DNA of 64,000 nt. It comes from an uncultured Rhodospira sp. Its GTDB lineage: Bacteria > Pseudomonadota > Alphaproteobacteria > Rhodospirillales > Rhodospirillaceae. The position numbers and the translations under genes were made by a program. Shown piece after piece: positions 7,778 through 16,456 of the stretch. The stretch lies in NCBI RefSeq assembly GCF_937138205.1, contig NZ_CAKZOT010000112.1, positions 62,001-126,000 on the forward strand. The letters are read 5' to 3'. The notes below the pieces were generated by a model. The model ran no database searches, was not told the DNA's origin, and saw only the letters and a list, made by a program, of their open reading frames with translations. Position 1 is the first letter of the stretch. The number at the start of each line of letters is the position of its first letter.

Positions 7778-8803
7778 ATGACACAAAAAGAGCCTTATCA
7801 CGTTCTGGAACGCAATCTCGCGCTGGAAATGGCGCGGGTGACGGAGTCCGCCGCGCTGGCGGCGTCGCAGCACATGGGGCGCGGCGACGAGCGCGCCGCC
7901 GTGCACGCGGCCAGCCGCGCCATGCGTACGGCCTTGAACGGCGTCGGGATTACCGGCCGCGTCGTGATCGGCGATGAGCACCCGGGAGAGGAGGGCGAGG
8001 CCGATGAGGCGCTCGGCCTGGGCGACGGGATGCCCGTGGGCACGCGCAGCGGCCCCAGTGTCGAGATCGCCGCCCAGCCCTTGGAGGGGGCCACCGTCTG
8101 CGCCACCGGCACGCCGAACTCGTTGTCGCTGCTGGCCCTGGGCGAGGCCGGGAGCTTCTTGGCCATCCCGCCCGGCCTGTACATGGACAAGATCGCCGTC
8201 GGTCCCGGCGTGCCGACCGGGGTTCTGGATATCGACGCGCCGCCCGATGAGAACGTGTTGGCCTATGCCAAGGCGAAGGGGGTGGCGCCGGGCGACCTGG
8301 TGGTCTGCATTCTGGACCGGCCCCGCAATGAGGACCTCATCTGGGCGGTCCGCAAGGCTGGCGCCTGCATCCAGTTGATCCAGGACGGCGATGTTTCCGG
8401 CATCATGGCGACCACCGAGCCGGGCAGCGGCGTGGACATCCTGATGGGCAGCGGCGGCGCCCGCGAGGGTATCCTGTCGGCGGCGGCCATGGCCTGCTTC
8501 GGCGGCTGGATGCAGGGCCGCCCCCTGGTGCGGTCCGAGGCCGACCGGGCGGCTTTTCGCGGCCTTGGGCTGGACAAGCCGGAGCGCCCGCTGGCGTTGG
8601 AGGACATGGTCAAAGGCGACATCATGTTCGCCGCCACGGGGGTCACCGATGGCGCGGTGTTGCGCGGGGTGCGCCGCTGGCCCGGCGGCGCCTCGACGCA
8701 TTCTCTGGTCGCGCGCACCAAGTCCGGCACCGTGCGGCGCATCGAGGCGCGCCATGACCTGCGCCGCAAGCTGGGTGTGGCCGGCGCGGACGAGCCCGCG
8801 TGA
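7778..8803 (+). CDS. glpX: GlpX-family protein with altered active site
   Basis: A 341-aa protein homologous along its length to class II fructose-1,6-bisphosphatase, in the standard alphaproteobacterial position between hom and recJ. Retained landmarks: SAALAASQHMGRGDE (25-38), PLEGATVCATG (101-111), MDKIAVGPG, GDVSGIMATTEPGSGVDI, GSGGAREG and FAATGVTDG. Against E. coli GlpX, the metal-binding Asp33 is Val42, Asp85 is Gln100, and the GEGExDEAPM loop is expanded and altered (66-82); Glu88 and the later Glu are kept. It is read here as a full-length but probably catalytically changed paralogue. Its TGA overlaps the GTG of recJ. Confidence 0.85.
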   Translation: MTQKEPYHVLERNLALEMARVTESAALAASQHMGRGDERAAVHAASRAMRTALNGVGITGRVVIGDEHPGEEGEADEALGLGDGMPVGTRSGPSVEIAAQPLEGATVCATGTPNSLSLLALGEAGSFLAIPPGLYMDKIAVGPGVPTGVLDIDAPPDENVLAYAKAKGVAPGDLVVCILDRPRNEDLIWAVRKAGACIQLIQDGDVSGIMATTEPGSGVDILMGSGGAREGILSAAAMACFGGWMQGRPLVRSEADRAAFRGLGLDKPERPLALEDMVKGDIMFAATGVTDGAVLRGVRRWPGGASTHSLVARTKSGTVRRIEARHDLRRKLGVAGADEPA

Positions 8804-10599
8804 ACGGTGGCCCCGTTCTGGAGGCGGCACCGCTGCTGGGTGTCGAGCGCTCCGTGCTGGGGCGGCGCTGGCGGCTGCGGGACATCGACGAGCGCTTGGC
8901 GACGGCCCTGACCCAGCGGTTCGATCTGCCGGAGGTGGTGGCCCGGGTCCTGGCGGGGCGCGGTGTCACTCTGAAGACGGCGCAAGGCTTTCTCAGTCCG
9001 ACCATGCGCGAACAACTCCCCGATCCCAGTCATCTGCGGGACATGGACGCGGCGGTGGTCCGGCTGGTGGCGGCCGTGCGGGACGGCGAGACCATCGCCG
9101 TGTTCGGGGACTATGACGTCGACGGGGCGACCTCGGCGGCCGTGCTGCGCCGCTACCTGGAGGCCGCCGGCGCCACGGTGCTGGTGCATATCCCCGATCG
9201 ACTGGAGGAAGGCTACGGCCCCAATGCGCCGGCGCTGTTGGCTTTGAAAGGGCAGGGCGCCGGCGTTTGCGTCTGCGTGGACTGCGGCATGACGGCGTAT
9301 GACCCGCTGGCCGCCGCGCGGGACGCCGGGCTGGATGTCATCGTCGTCGATCACCACGAAGCCGGCGAGGCGTTGCCGCCGGCGGTCGCCGTGATCAATC
9401 CGAAACGACGCGATGAGACAACCCCGCACACCCATCTGGCGGCCGTTGGCGTGACGTTCCTGCTCGTCGTGGGCCTCAATCGAGCCTTGCGGGAGAGCGG
9501 TTGGTACACCGCGCGGCCCGAACCGGACTTGATGGCCCTGCTGGACCTCGTCGCCCTGGGCACGGTGTGCGACGTCGTGCCCCTGACCGGCCTGAACCGG
9601 GCGTTCGTGACCCAGGGTCTGCGCATCATGGCGCGGCGCGGCAATCCGGGCCTTGTCGCCCTGGCGGATGTGGCCCGGCTCGCCGAGGCGCCGACCGCCT
9701 ATCACCTGGGTTACGTGCTCGGTCCCCGGATCAACGCCGGCGGTCGGGTAGGGGAGGCGTCGATGGGAATGCGGTTGCTGAGCACCGCCGACCCCGACGA
9801 GGCGCGTCGTCTGGCCGAGGCGCTTGACGCCTTCAACGGCGATCGCCAGGAGATCGAGGCCCAGGTCCTGCTGGAGGCCATCGAGCAGGTGGAGGGCGCA
9901 CGCGAGGCTGTCGATGGTCCGCTGGTCATGGCGGTGGGCGAGGGGTGGCACCCGGGCGTTGTGGGCATCGTGGCCAGCCGCCTGAAGGATCGCTACGACC
10001 TGCCCGCCTGCGTGGTGGCGGTCGAGGGCGGCCAAGCCAAGGGCTCGGGGCGCTCGTCGGTGCCCGGGCTGGACCTGGGGTCGGCAGTGATCGCCGCGCG
10101 CGAGGCGGGCCTGCTGACCCTGGGGGGCGGCCACGCGATGGCCGCCGGGTTCAGCCTTCACCCGGATCGGATCGAGGCTTTTCGGGCCTTTGTCGCGGCG
10201 CGCCTGAGCGAGCAGGCGGGGGACGGCGGACTGCCGGATCCGTGCCTCGATCTGGACGGAACCTTGGCGGTCGAGGGAGCCGGCGGCGCGCTGCTGGATC
10301 AACTGGAGCACGTGGCCCCCTATGGCGCCGGCAATCCCGAGCCGGTGTTCGCCGTGACCGGAGCCCGTCTGCTGTTCGCGGATGTGGTCGGATCCGGCCA
10401 CGTGCGGTGCCAACTCGGCGGCCAGGGGGGAGGGCGGCTCAAGGGGATCGCCTTTCGCGCGGCGGACGGCGAGCTTGGCCAGGCCCTTCTGCGGGCGTCG
10501 GGATCGGTCGTTCACGTGGCCGGCACGATTCGCATGGATCGCTGGCAGGGGCAGGCACGCCCCCAGATCGTGATCAGCGACATGACGCTGGCGGGCTGA
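8800..10599 (+). CDS. recJ: Single-stranded-DNA-specific exonuclease RecJ
   Basis: A 599-aa 5'-3' ssDNA exonuclease of the DHH/DHHA1 superfamily acting in RecF-pathway recombination and mismatch repair. The phosphoesterase motifs are clear: FGDYDVDGATSAAVL (about 103-117), CVDCGMTAYDP, the DHH motif in VVDHHEAGE (about 184-192), and the DHHA1 GGGHAMAAGFSLH segment (about 442-454); an OB-fold region follows. The GTG start at 8800 overlaps the glpX stop as GTGA, so translation is coupled. Confidence 0.95.
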   Translation: MNGGPVLEAAPLLGVERSVLGRRWRLRDIDERLATALTQRFDLPEVVARVLAGRGVTLKTAQGFLSPTMREQLPDPSHLRDMDAAVVRLVAAVRDGETIAVFGDYDVDGATSAAVLRRYLEAAGATVLVHIPDRLEEGYGPNAPALLALKGQGAGVCVCVDCGMTAYDPLAAARDAGLDVIVVDHHEAGEALPPAVAVINPKRRDETTPHTHLAAVGVTFLLVVGLNRALRESGWYTARPEPDLMALLDLVALGTVCDVVPLTGLNRAFVTQGLRIMARRGNPGLVALADVARLAEAPTAYHLGYVLGPRINAGGRVGEASMGMRLLSTADPDEARRLAEALDAFNGDRQEIEAQVLLEAIEQVEGAREAVDGPLVMAVGEGWHPGVVGIVASRLKDRYDLPACVVAVEGGQAKGSGRSSVPGLDLGSAVIAAREAGLLTLGGGHAMAAGFSLHPDRIEAFRAFVAARLSEQAGDGGLPDPCLDLDGTLAVEGAGGALLDQLEHVAPYGAGNPEPVFAVTGARLLFADVVGSGHVRCQLGGQGGGRLKGIAFRAADGELGQALLRASGSVVHVAGTIRMDRWQGQARPQIVISDMTLAG

Positions 10600-10746
10600 C
10601 GCGACCGCTTCCCTTCCAGATGGCGACGACTTCGGGTATGGTCACCCCTCAGAGCGGATCGGCGTGCCCAACGGTAGCGATCTCCAGGGTGACGCTCGGA
10701 AGTCTGTACAGCCGCGGAGGGACACTGAGGGGACTTCGGACCGACC

Positions 10747-11967
10747 ATGGCGACCACACCGCTTGCCAATAGCAGTCACGCGACCGACGGAGCCGAGGCG
10801 GGCACATCAGGTGCGGCTCGCGCGAAACGCGCACGGACCATCCGCACGATCAACGAGCAGCTCAGTGGTCCGGTGTTGGACGTCTATAAGGGACTCCTGC
10901 CCAAGCTGGAACCCCTGTCGTACGAGGAGGTCCTGGCCTCACCCGAGGTGGTCGACGGGTGCATGATGCTGTTCGACAAGCAGCGGGACCTGTTCCGGAA
11001 ACTGCTTGTGGACGCGGACCAACAGCCGGTCAGCGATGACGACACGCCGCTGTGGTGCGGCCGGTCGATCAATGACATCCGGCTGCTTGTCGTCCGCACG
11101 ACGGCCAAGAAGTACTTCCGTACCCACGGCGACCGCTTTGGCGACGTCAAGGAGCACAGCGAACGCTCGGACGGGCCGGTGAACGCGGGCCTGCTCAACC
11201 GCCTGTTCGACCTTGTGTCGCGCTTGTGGCAGGGCAAACCGCTCAAGCCACCGCCCCGACCGGCGCCCAAAAAGGCCAAGAGCGGGGCGGACGTGTTCTA
11301 CGACGCGATCGCCCCCTACCTGCGCCACCGCTGGCAGGTTCCCCTGATTCCCTATTATGCGGCGTTGCCGCAGTCCCTGATCGAGGAACTGGGCGAGGGG
11401 CTGTTGAGCCTGCGCACGCCCGAGGACCTGGAATCTCTGTTGGGCATCGGCCGCGCCGACTTCAACACGGCACAGCGGATGACCGGGGAACTGTCGCGCG
11501 AGATGCTGGATACCGATCCACGCGCGGCCCGGGGACTGATCCATGCCGGCCCCAAGGAATACGAACGCCTGTTGAACGGGCTGTACGACCAGATGGGGCC
11601 GCGCCTGTGGAAGGTCTTCGTCGAGACGGCGCTGATCGACAGCCTGAAAACCAAAAGCACCGCCGACATCGCCGAAATGGCCTCGCATCTGGACCGCATG
11701 GGCGCGGAGAGCGTCGACAGCATCGTCGGCAACCTGCAACGGCGGCAGATCGCGCCCTTCCTGCGCGGCGCTGACGGCATCATGAACCGCGACGAGTTCG
11801 AGGCCATCTTCGGGTCGCGCGGAAATCCCCGCCTGGCCCGCATCTTCGCCCAGAAGGCCGCCCAGGTACGGGCGGACCCTGATGATCCGACCGATTTCGA
11901 ACACCGGATTCGGGTCATCTTCCAGGCGTGGCGGTCCTCGCCCGAGCATTTCGCCAAGTCGCTGTGA
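10747..11967 (+). CDS. Hypothetical protein, 406 aa
   Basis: No family was recognised. The protein has no signal peptide or membrane segment. A Thr/Ala-rich first 30 residues precede a mostly helical region; a Pro/Lys-rich linker (KPLKPPPRPAPKKAKSG, about 165-181) divides it in two, followed by a second helical region with LLSLRTPEDLESLLGIG (about 220-236). The layout suggests a scaffold or regulatory protein rather than an enzyme. A GAGGGG lies about 14 bases before the ATG, wider than usual. It stands alone between recJ and the transglycosylase gene. Confidence 0.65.
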   Translation: MATTPLANSSHATDGAEAGTSGAARAKRARTIRTINEQLSGPVLDVYKGLLPKLEPLSYEEVLASPEVVDGCMMLFDKQRDLFRKLLVDADQQPVSDDDTPLWCGRSINDIRLLVVRTTAKKYFRTHGDRFGDVKEHSERSDGPVNAGLLNRLFDLVSRLWQGKPLKPPPRPAPKKAKSGADVFYDAIAPYLRHRWQVPLIPYYAALPQSLIEELGEGLLSLRTPEDLESLLGIGRADFNTAQRMTGELSREMLDTDPRAARGLIHAGPKEYERLLNGLYDQMGPRLWKVFVETALIDSLKTKSTADIAEMASHLDRMGAESVDSIVGNLQRRQIAPFLRGADGIMNRDEFEAIFGSRGNPRLARIFAQKAAQVRADPDDPTDFEHRIRVIFQAWRSSPEHFAKSL

Positions 11968-12064
11968 CAGGCGCCGTCCTCGACCTTGATCGGACCGACA
12001 GACCCATTGCGCAAACCCGCGAAATGGTCCACATGAAGCGCAGACGCATTCTGAGAGGCGCAAG

Positions 12065-13450
12065 ATGTCGCGATCCGTTTCGGTCCTGTCGCCGCTTAGA
12101 GCGGATCGCGCCAAATCGGAATCGCGCCGCGATGTCCATTTGGCGCGTGAAGCCGCTCTCAACTCTAAAGGTCGCGGTGTCGCGGTCCTCGCCGCCGGCT
12201 TGGTCCTGCTGACGCTGCCTGCCTGCGCACAGGCGCCTGTGCCGCCGCCCAAACCGGCGCCGGCGGCGGCGACCAGCGCCGACGAGGCCGGCGGGCCAGC
12301 GTTTTCCGCCTGGCTGCGCGCCTTGAAGGCCGAGGCGCGGCAACGCGGCATCTCCGAGGCCACCTTGGCGCGGGCGTTCCGCGATGTCGCGCCGAACCCC
12401 CGCGTTCTGGAACTCGACCGCCGCCAGCCGGAATTCACCAGCACGTTCTGGGGATACTACGACAGGGCGGTCTCGCCGGACCGCGTACGCGACGGCCGGG
12501 CGATGCTGGCCCGCCACCGCGCCCTGCTGGACGACCTGTACCGCCGCACGGGGATCCCGCCGCAGGTCATCGTCGCTTTCTGGGGCGTCGAGACCAACTA
12601 CGGCCGTAATCTAGGCGGGTTCAACGTCATCGAGGCCCTGGCCACGCTGGCGCACGATGCGCGCCGCGGCGCTTTCTTTCGGGAACAACTGCTGACAGCG
12701 CTGGCCATCCTGGACCAGGGCCACATCGCGCCGGAGACCATGGTGGGGTCGTGGGCGGGCGCCATGGGCCAGATGCAGTTCATGCCGACCACGTTCCGCG
12801 ACCACGCCGTCGATGGCGACGGCGACGGACGCAAGGACATCTGGACAGACCTGAAGGACGCCTTTGAGTCCGCCGCCGGGTTCCTGACCGATCTCGGCTG
12901 GCGCGCGGATCAGACCTGGGGCCGACAGGTTCGGCTGCCGCCGGGGTTCGACCTGACCCAGTCGGATCTTGACGTCCGCAAGCCGCTGACCGACTGGGCG
13001 GCACTGGGCGTGGCGCGGGCGGACGGGCAGGCGCTGCCGGTGGTCCCGGGCATGACCGCGTCCCTGCTGCTGCCGGCCGGGCATGAGGGACCGGCCTTTC
13101 TGGTGTACGACAATTTCCGCGTCATCATGCGGTGGAACAATTCCAGCCTGTACGCGCTGGCGGTCGGTCGGCTGGCCGACCGAATCGCCGGGGACGGATC
13201 CCTGGTCGGCGTCTTCGACCGCGCGCCGGACCCCTTGCGTTACTCGGAGCTTAGAACGCTCCAGCACCTCCTCAATCACCTTGGGTTCGAGGCCGGCCCG
13301 GTGGACGGGCTGGCGGGGCCCTCGACTCGGAGTGCGATCCGCCGCTTCCAGGCGACGCAGGGGCTGCCGGCGGACGGGCACGCCGATCCCGCGCTTCTTC
13401 GCCATGTCCAGCGCCTTGCCGCAGGGCAGGGGAGCGACGGCGGCCTTTGA
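12065..13450 (+). CDS. Lytic murein transglycosylase, MltB family, with peptidoglycan-binding domain
   Basis: A 461-aa enzyme cleaving the glycan strand with formation of 1,6-anhydro-MurNAc. The catalytic domain holds FWGVETNYGRNLGGFN (catalytic Glu, about 177-192), and SWAGAMGQMQFMPTTF (about 228-243). Residues about 390-450 are a PG_binding_1 domain (LRTLQHLLNHLGFEAGPVDG). A hydrophobic segment with LPAC (about 57-60) looks like a lipoprotein signal, but 40 polar residues precede it; part of these are encoded by a palindromic repeat at 12098-12159. The real start may be the in-frame TTG at 12140, or the protein may carry a long cytosolic extension. Confidence 0.88.
   Translation: MSRSVSVLSPLRADRAKSESRRDVHLAREAALNSKGRGVAVLAAGLVLLTLPACAQAPVPPPKPAPAAATSADEAGGPAFSAWLRALKAEARQRGISEATLARAFRDVAPNPRVLELDRRQPEFTSTFWGYYDRAVSPDRVRDGRAMLARHRALLDDLYRRTGIPPQVIVAFWGVETNYGRNLGGFNVIEALATLAHDARRGAFFREQLLTALAILDQGHIAPETMVGSWAGAMGQMQFMPTTFRDHAVDGDGDGRKDIWTDLKDAFESAAGFLTDLGWRADQTWGRQVRLPPGFDLTQSDLDVRKPLTDWAALGVARADGQALPVVPGMTASLLLPAGHEGPAFLVYDNFRVIMRWNNSSLYALAVGRLADRIAGDGSLVGVFDRAPDPLRYSELRTLQHLLNHLGFEAGPVDGLAGPSTRSAIRRFQATQGLPADGHADPALLRHVQRLAAGQGSDGGL
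12098..12159. repeat. Palindromic repeat inside the 5' end of the transglycosylase gene
   Basis: Arms AGAGCGG...GCGCCAAAT (12098-12116) and ATTTGGCGCG...CCGCTCT (12138-12159) pair with a small asymmetric internal loop. The element encodes residues about 12-32 of the annotated protein, upstream of the hydrophobic signal core. The 11-mer AGAGCGGATCG recurs at 10651-10661, just before another gene. Confidence 0.6.
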
Positions 13451-13458
13451 GCGCTCCC

Positions 13459-13487
13459 TTGCCGGAGGGGGCGGGTCCCGCTACAGT
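13459..13487 (+). promoter_or_regulatory. Possible promoter of rlpA
   Basis: TTGCCG (13459-13464), a 17-base spacer and TACAGT (13482-13487) sit just after the transglycosylase stop and about 110 bases before rlpA. Assigned on spacing and similarity only. Confidence 0.35.
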
Positions 13488-13597
13488 GAGGTTCCAGGCC
13501 CAACATGTAAGCCTTGCTCAGGCCTGCGCCACCAGATGTCGCAACCGGGAGGGCGGCCGAGGCCGCGTCGGGTGAGGCCAGGGAGAACCGAGGATCC

Positions 13598-14419
13598 ATG
13601 AGAGGACGGACTCGCTTTGCCTTTGGGGTGGCCCTCGCGGCCGTGGTGATGCTCGGCGCCTGTGCCGAAGCCACACTGACCATCGAGACCGCGAAATCGC
13701 TGACGGACGGCGGGGCGTCCGACGCCGATCGGGTGGGACGCTACAAGGTCGGACGGCCGTACACCATCAACGGTCGCTCGTATACGCCGCGCGAGGACAT
13801 GGCCTACGAAGAGGTGGGTATGGCGTCCTGGTATGGTCCCAAGTTCCACGGCCGCAGCACCGCGAACGGTGAACGCTTCGACCAGAACGCCTTGACGGCC
13901 GCGCACCCGACCCTGCCGCTGCCGTCGATGGTGCGGGTGACCAATTTGCAGAACGGTCGTTCCGTTGACCTTCGGGTCAACGATCGTGGTCCGTTCGCCA
14001 AGAACCGGATCATCGACGTCTCGAAACGGGCGGCGGAGTTGCTTGGGTTCCGCAGGGAGGGCAAGGCGCGCGTGCGGGTCTCCATCCTGGCGGAGGAAAG
14101 CCTGGCCCTGCGCGAGGCATCGGGCGGCCCGCCAACGGTGCGCGGGACGCCGCAGGCGGCCCAGATGGCGACGAGCGCCGACACCCCCGTGGGCGCATGG
14201 TATATTCAGGCCGGGGCCTTTACCGACGCCACCAACGCCCGACGCGTCGTCTCGCGTCTCGCTTCACTGGGGCCGGCGCATCTGTCCGGCACCCTGCGGG
14301 ACGGCCGCCCTCTGACCCGCGTGAGAATCGGCCCGTTGCCTGACTCGCCCGAGACCGCCCGCCTGTTGCGGGCGGTTCAGGCTTCGGGCTATCCTGAAGC
14401 CCGTCTTGTCGCGGACTGA
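13598..14419 (+). CDS. rlpA: Septal ring lytic transglycosylase RlpA with SPOR domain
   Basis: A 273-aa lipoprotein. Order: signal peptide with lipobox LGAC (Cys near residue 22), a double-psi beta-barrel domain with GMASWYGPKFHGRSTANGE (about 75-93) and RVNDRGPFAKNRIIDVS (Asp of the catalytic pair), and a C-terminal SPOR domain (about 195-273; AWYIQAGAFTDATNARRV) that binds denuded septal glycan. The full arrangement points to an outer-membrane-anchored enzyme at the division site. ATG 13598 follows ACCGAGG; the frame is open from 13514 without conserved sequence. It sits with other wall genes. Confidence 0.93.
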   Translation: MRGRTRFAFGVALAAVVMLGACAEATLTIETAKSLTDGGASDADRVGRYKVGRPYTINGRSYTPREDMAYEEVGMASWYGPKFHGRSTANGERFDQNALTAAHPTLPLPSMVRVTNLQNGRSVDLRVNDRGPFAKNRIIDVSKRAAELLGFRREGKARVRVSILAEESLALREASGGPPTVRGTPQAAQMATSADTPVGAWYIQAGAFTDATNARRVVSRLASLGPAHLSGTLRDGRPLTRVRIGPLPDSPETARLLRAVQASGYPEARLVAD

Positions 14420-14479
14420 TCGAACGCTCGGATTGACACGCCAAGGGCAAGACATTCGCCTCAGAACAGTGGGTTGGCG

Positions 14480-15712
14480 ATGTTTCTTATCAAATCAGGT
14501 CAGGAAATCTCGGGACGCGCCCGCGCCCTGGTGGCAGCGGTTGTGCTTGTGTTGGCACTGGCGGTGCCGTTCGGGCGGTTCGCCTGGGCCATAGAGACGA
14601 CGGCGCGCGAGGCCCTGTTGATGGACTTCGACACCGGCACCGTGATGCTGGAAAAGAACGCGGAAACGCTGATGCCGCCGTCGTCCATGAGCAAGCTGAT
14701 GACCACCTTCATGGTGTTCGAGCAGCTCAAGGCCGGGCGGCTGTCGCTGGACGATACCTTCACCGTCAGCGAGAACGCCTGGACCAAGGGCGGGGCCGCG
14801 AGTGGCGGGTCCACCATGTTCCTGGATCCGAACTCCTCCGTGCGGCTGGAGGACCTGCTGCGCGGAATCATCGTGCAGTCGGGCAACGATGCCTGCATCG
14901 TCGTCGCCGAGCACCTGGCGGGAACCGAGGACGCGTTCGCCGAGGCCATGAACCGGCGCTCACGCGAGATCGGCCTGACGCGCAGCATCTTCCAGAACTC
15001 CACCGGCCTGCCGCATCCCGAACACCTGATGACCGCGCGCGACCTGGCCACGCTGGCCAAGCGCATCATCACCGACTTCCCGGAGTACTATCCGTACTAT
15101 TCCGAGAAGGAGTTCACCTACAACGGTATCACCCAGCACAACCGCAACCCGCTGCTGTACAAGAACATTGGCGCCGATGGGCTCAAGACCGGGCATACGA
15201 GTGTGGCCGGCTATGGCCTGACCGCGTCGGCCGAGAACAACGGCCGCCGCCTGATCCTTGTGCTGAACGGCCTGGAGAGCACGCGGGCGCGTACCGAGGA
15301 ATCGGAACGCCTGATGTCGTGGGGCTTCCGCACGTTCGAGAACGTCGAGATGTTCAAGCCCGGCGCCACCGTCACCGAGGCGGAGGTCTGGTTGGGCCAG
15401 ACGCAAACGGTACCGCTGGTGCTGCCGGACGGGCTGACGGTGACTCTGCCGCGCAATGCGCGGCGGACCATGACAGTCACCGTGCGCTACGAGGGGCCAA
15501 TCCCGGCCCCCATCGAACGCGGCCAGGAGGTTGCGACTCTTGTCATTGAGGCGCCCGACATCCAGCCGCTGACGTTTCCCCTGCAAGCCGGCACGAATGT
15601 CGAGCGCATGGGAGTCATCAACCGGATATTCGCGGCCCTGCGCTACATCGTGGTCGGGCTGGCCATGCCGGATCCGGAGTCTTCGGCGGCGCCGGCCGGT
15701 GAGGGGACGTGA
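14480..15712 (+). CDS. D-alanyl-D-alanine carboxypeptidase (PBP5/DacF type)
   Basis: A 410-aa low-molecular-weight penicillin-binding protein trimming the terminal D-Ala of stem peptides in the periplasm. The three serine-DD-peptidase motifs are present: SSMSKLMT (SxxK), SGNDA (SxN) and KTGHT (KTG). Residues about 12-38 are a signal peptide ending near FAWA. A C-terminal beta-rich PBP5 domain (about 290-375) precedes a hydrophobic/amphipathic end (INRIFAALRYIVVGLAM) suited to membrane anchoring. ATG 14480 has a weak ribosome site; TTG 14474 is an alternative. It is followed after 33 bases by tmk. Confidence 0.92.
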   Translation: MFLIKSGQEISGRARALVAAVVLVLALAVPFGRFAWAIETTAREALLMDFDTGTVMLEKNAETLMPPSSMSKLMTTFMVFEQLKAGRLSLDDTFTVSENAWTKGGAASGGSTMFLDPNSSVRLEDLLRGIIVQSGNDACIVVAEHLAGTEDAFAEAMNRRSREIGLTRSIFQNSTGLPHPEHLMTARDLATLAKRIITDFPEYYPYYSEKEFTYNGITQHNRNPLLYKNIGADGLKTGHTSVAGYGLTASAENNGRRLILVLNGLESTRARTEESERLMSWGFRTFENVEMFKPGATVTEAEVWLGQTQTVPLVLPDGLTVTLPRNARRTMTVTVRYEGPIPAPIERGQEVATLVIEAPDIQPLTFPLQAGTNVERMGVINRIFAALRYIVVGLAMPDPESSAAPAGEGT

Positions 15713-15745
15713 CCCCGTGATCGAATGCATGACGAGCGGGACCCC

Positions 15746-16417
15746 ATGAACACGCAACGTGGCCGGTTCATCACCTTTGAAGGGGGCGAGGGCGTCGGCA
15801 AGTCGACCCAGGTGCGCCGTCTCGCCGAGGCGCTGCGCCAGCGCGGCCGCGAGGTGGTGGAAACCCGCGAGCCCGGTGGGGCCGCCGGCGCGGAACGTCT
15901 GCGGGAGGTGCTGATCGACGCCACGGCCGAGTGCTGGGATCCCCTCTGTGAGGCCATGATCGTCTCGGCCGCGCGCCGCAACCATCTGCGCCACACCATC
16001 CGCCCGGCGCTTGAGCGCGGCGCCTGGGTGGTGTGCGATCGGTTCGCGGACTCCACCACCGCGTACCAGGGGTATGGTCACGGGCTCGGCCTGGATGTCC
16101 TGGAAACGTTGTACGATCTGGCGGCGGGACCGTTCGGTCCGGACCTGACCCTGGTCCTGACCATGGATCCGGAGACCGCCCTGGCGCGGGCACGCTCGCG
16201 CGGTGGTGTGACCCGGTTTGAGACTCTGGATCTCGCGTTCCACCATCGGGTCAGCCTTGGGTTTTTGGACATCGCGGCGCGGGAGCCGGAACGGTGCGTG
16301 TTGGTCGACGCGGCGGACGACGAGGCGGTGGTCGCCGACCGTGTCCTGGCGGCGGTCGAGGACCGGATCCAGGCCTGGGCCGCCGAGGCCGACGCGGTCG
16401 AGGGCAGGGACCTTTAG
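15746..16417 (+). CDS. tmk: Thymidylate kinase
   Basis: A 223-aa kinase making dTDP from dTMP. P-loop FEGGEGVGKST (about 9-19), the DR-type motif ETREPGG (about 39-45), the CDRFADSTTAYQGYGHG segment and the LID region DPETALARARSRGG are all present. ATG 15746 is set by homology; the ribosome site is poor and the gene follows the carboxypeptidase closely, so it is probably read through from it. It is followed by holB, an arrangement conserved in alphaproteobacteria. Confidence 0.95.
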   Translation: MNTQRGRFITFEGGEGVGKSTQVRRLAEALRQRGREVVETREPGGAAGAERLREVLIDATAECWDPLCEAMIVSAARRNHLRHTIRPALERGAWVVCDRFADSTTAYQGYGHGLGLDVLETLYDLAAGPFGPDLTLVLTMDPETALARARSRGGVTRFETLDLAFHHRVSLGFLDIAAREPERCVLVDAADDEAVVADRVLAAVEDRIQAWAAEADAVEGRDL

Positions 16418-16456
16418 CGCGGCCCGGTGGGCGCGTCGCGACAGCAAGGGAAAGGT

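Noticed and set aside
8263-10515. Long minus-strand open frame (750 codons) opposite glpX and recJ
   Set aside because: Antisense to two genes with clear motifs; no start signal or domain of its own.
14433-14456. TTGACA at 14433-14438 as a carboxypeptidase promoter
   Set aside because: No acceptable -10 hexamer at 15-19 bases downstream.
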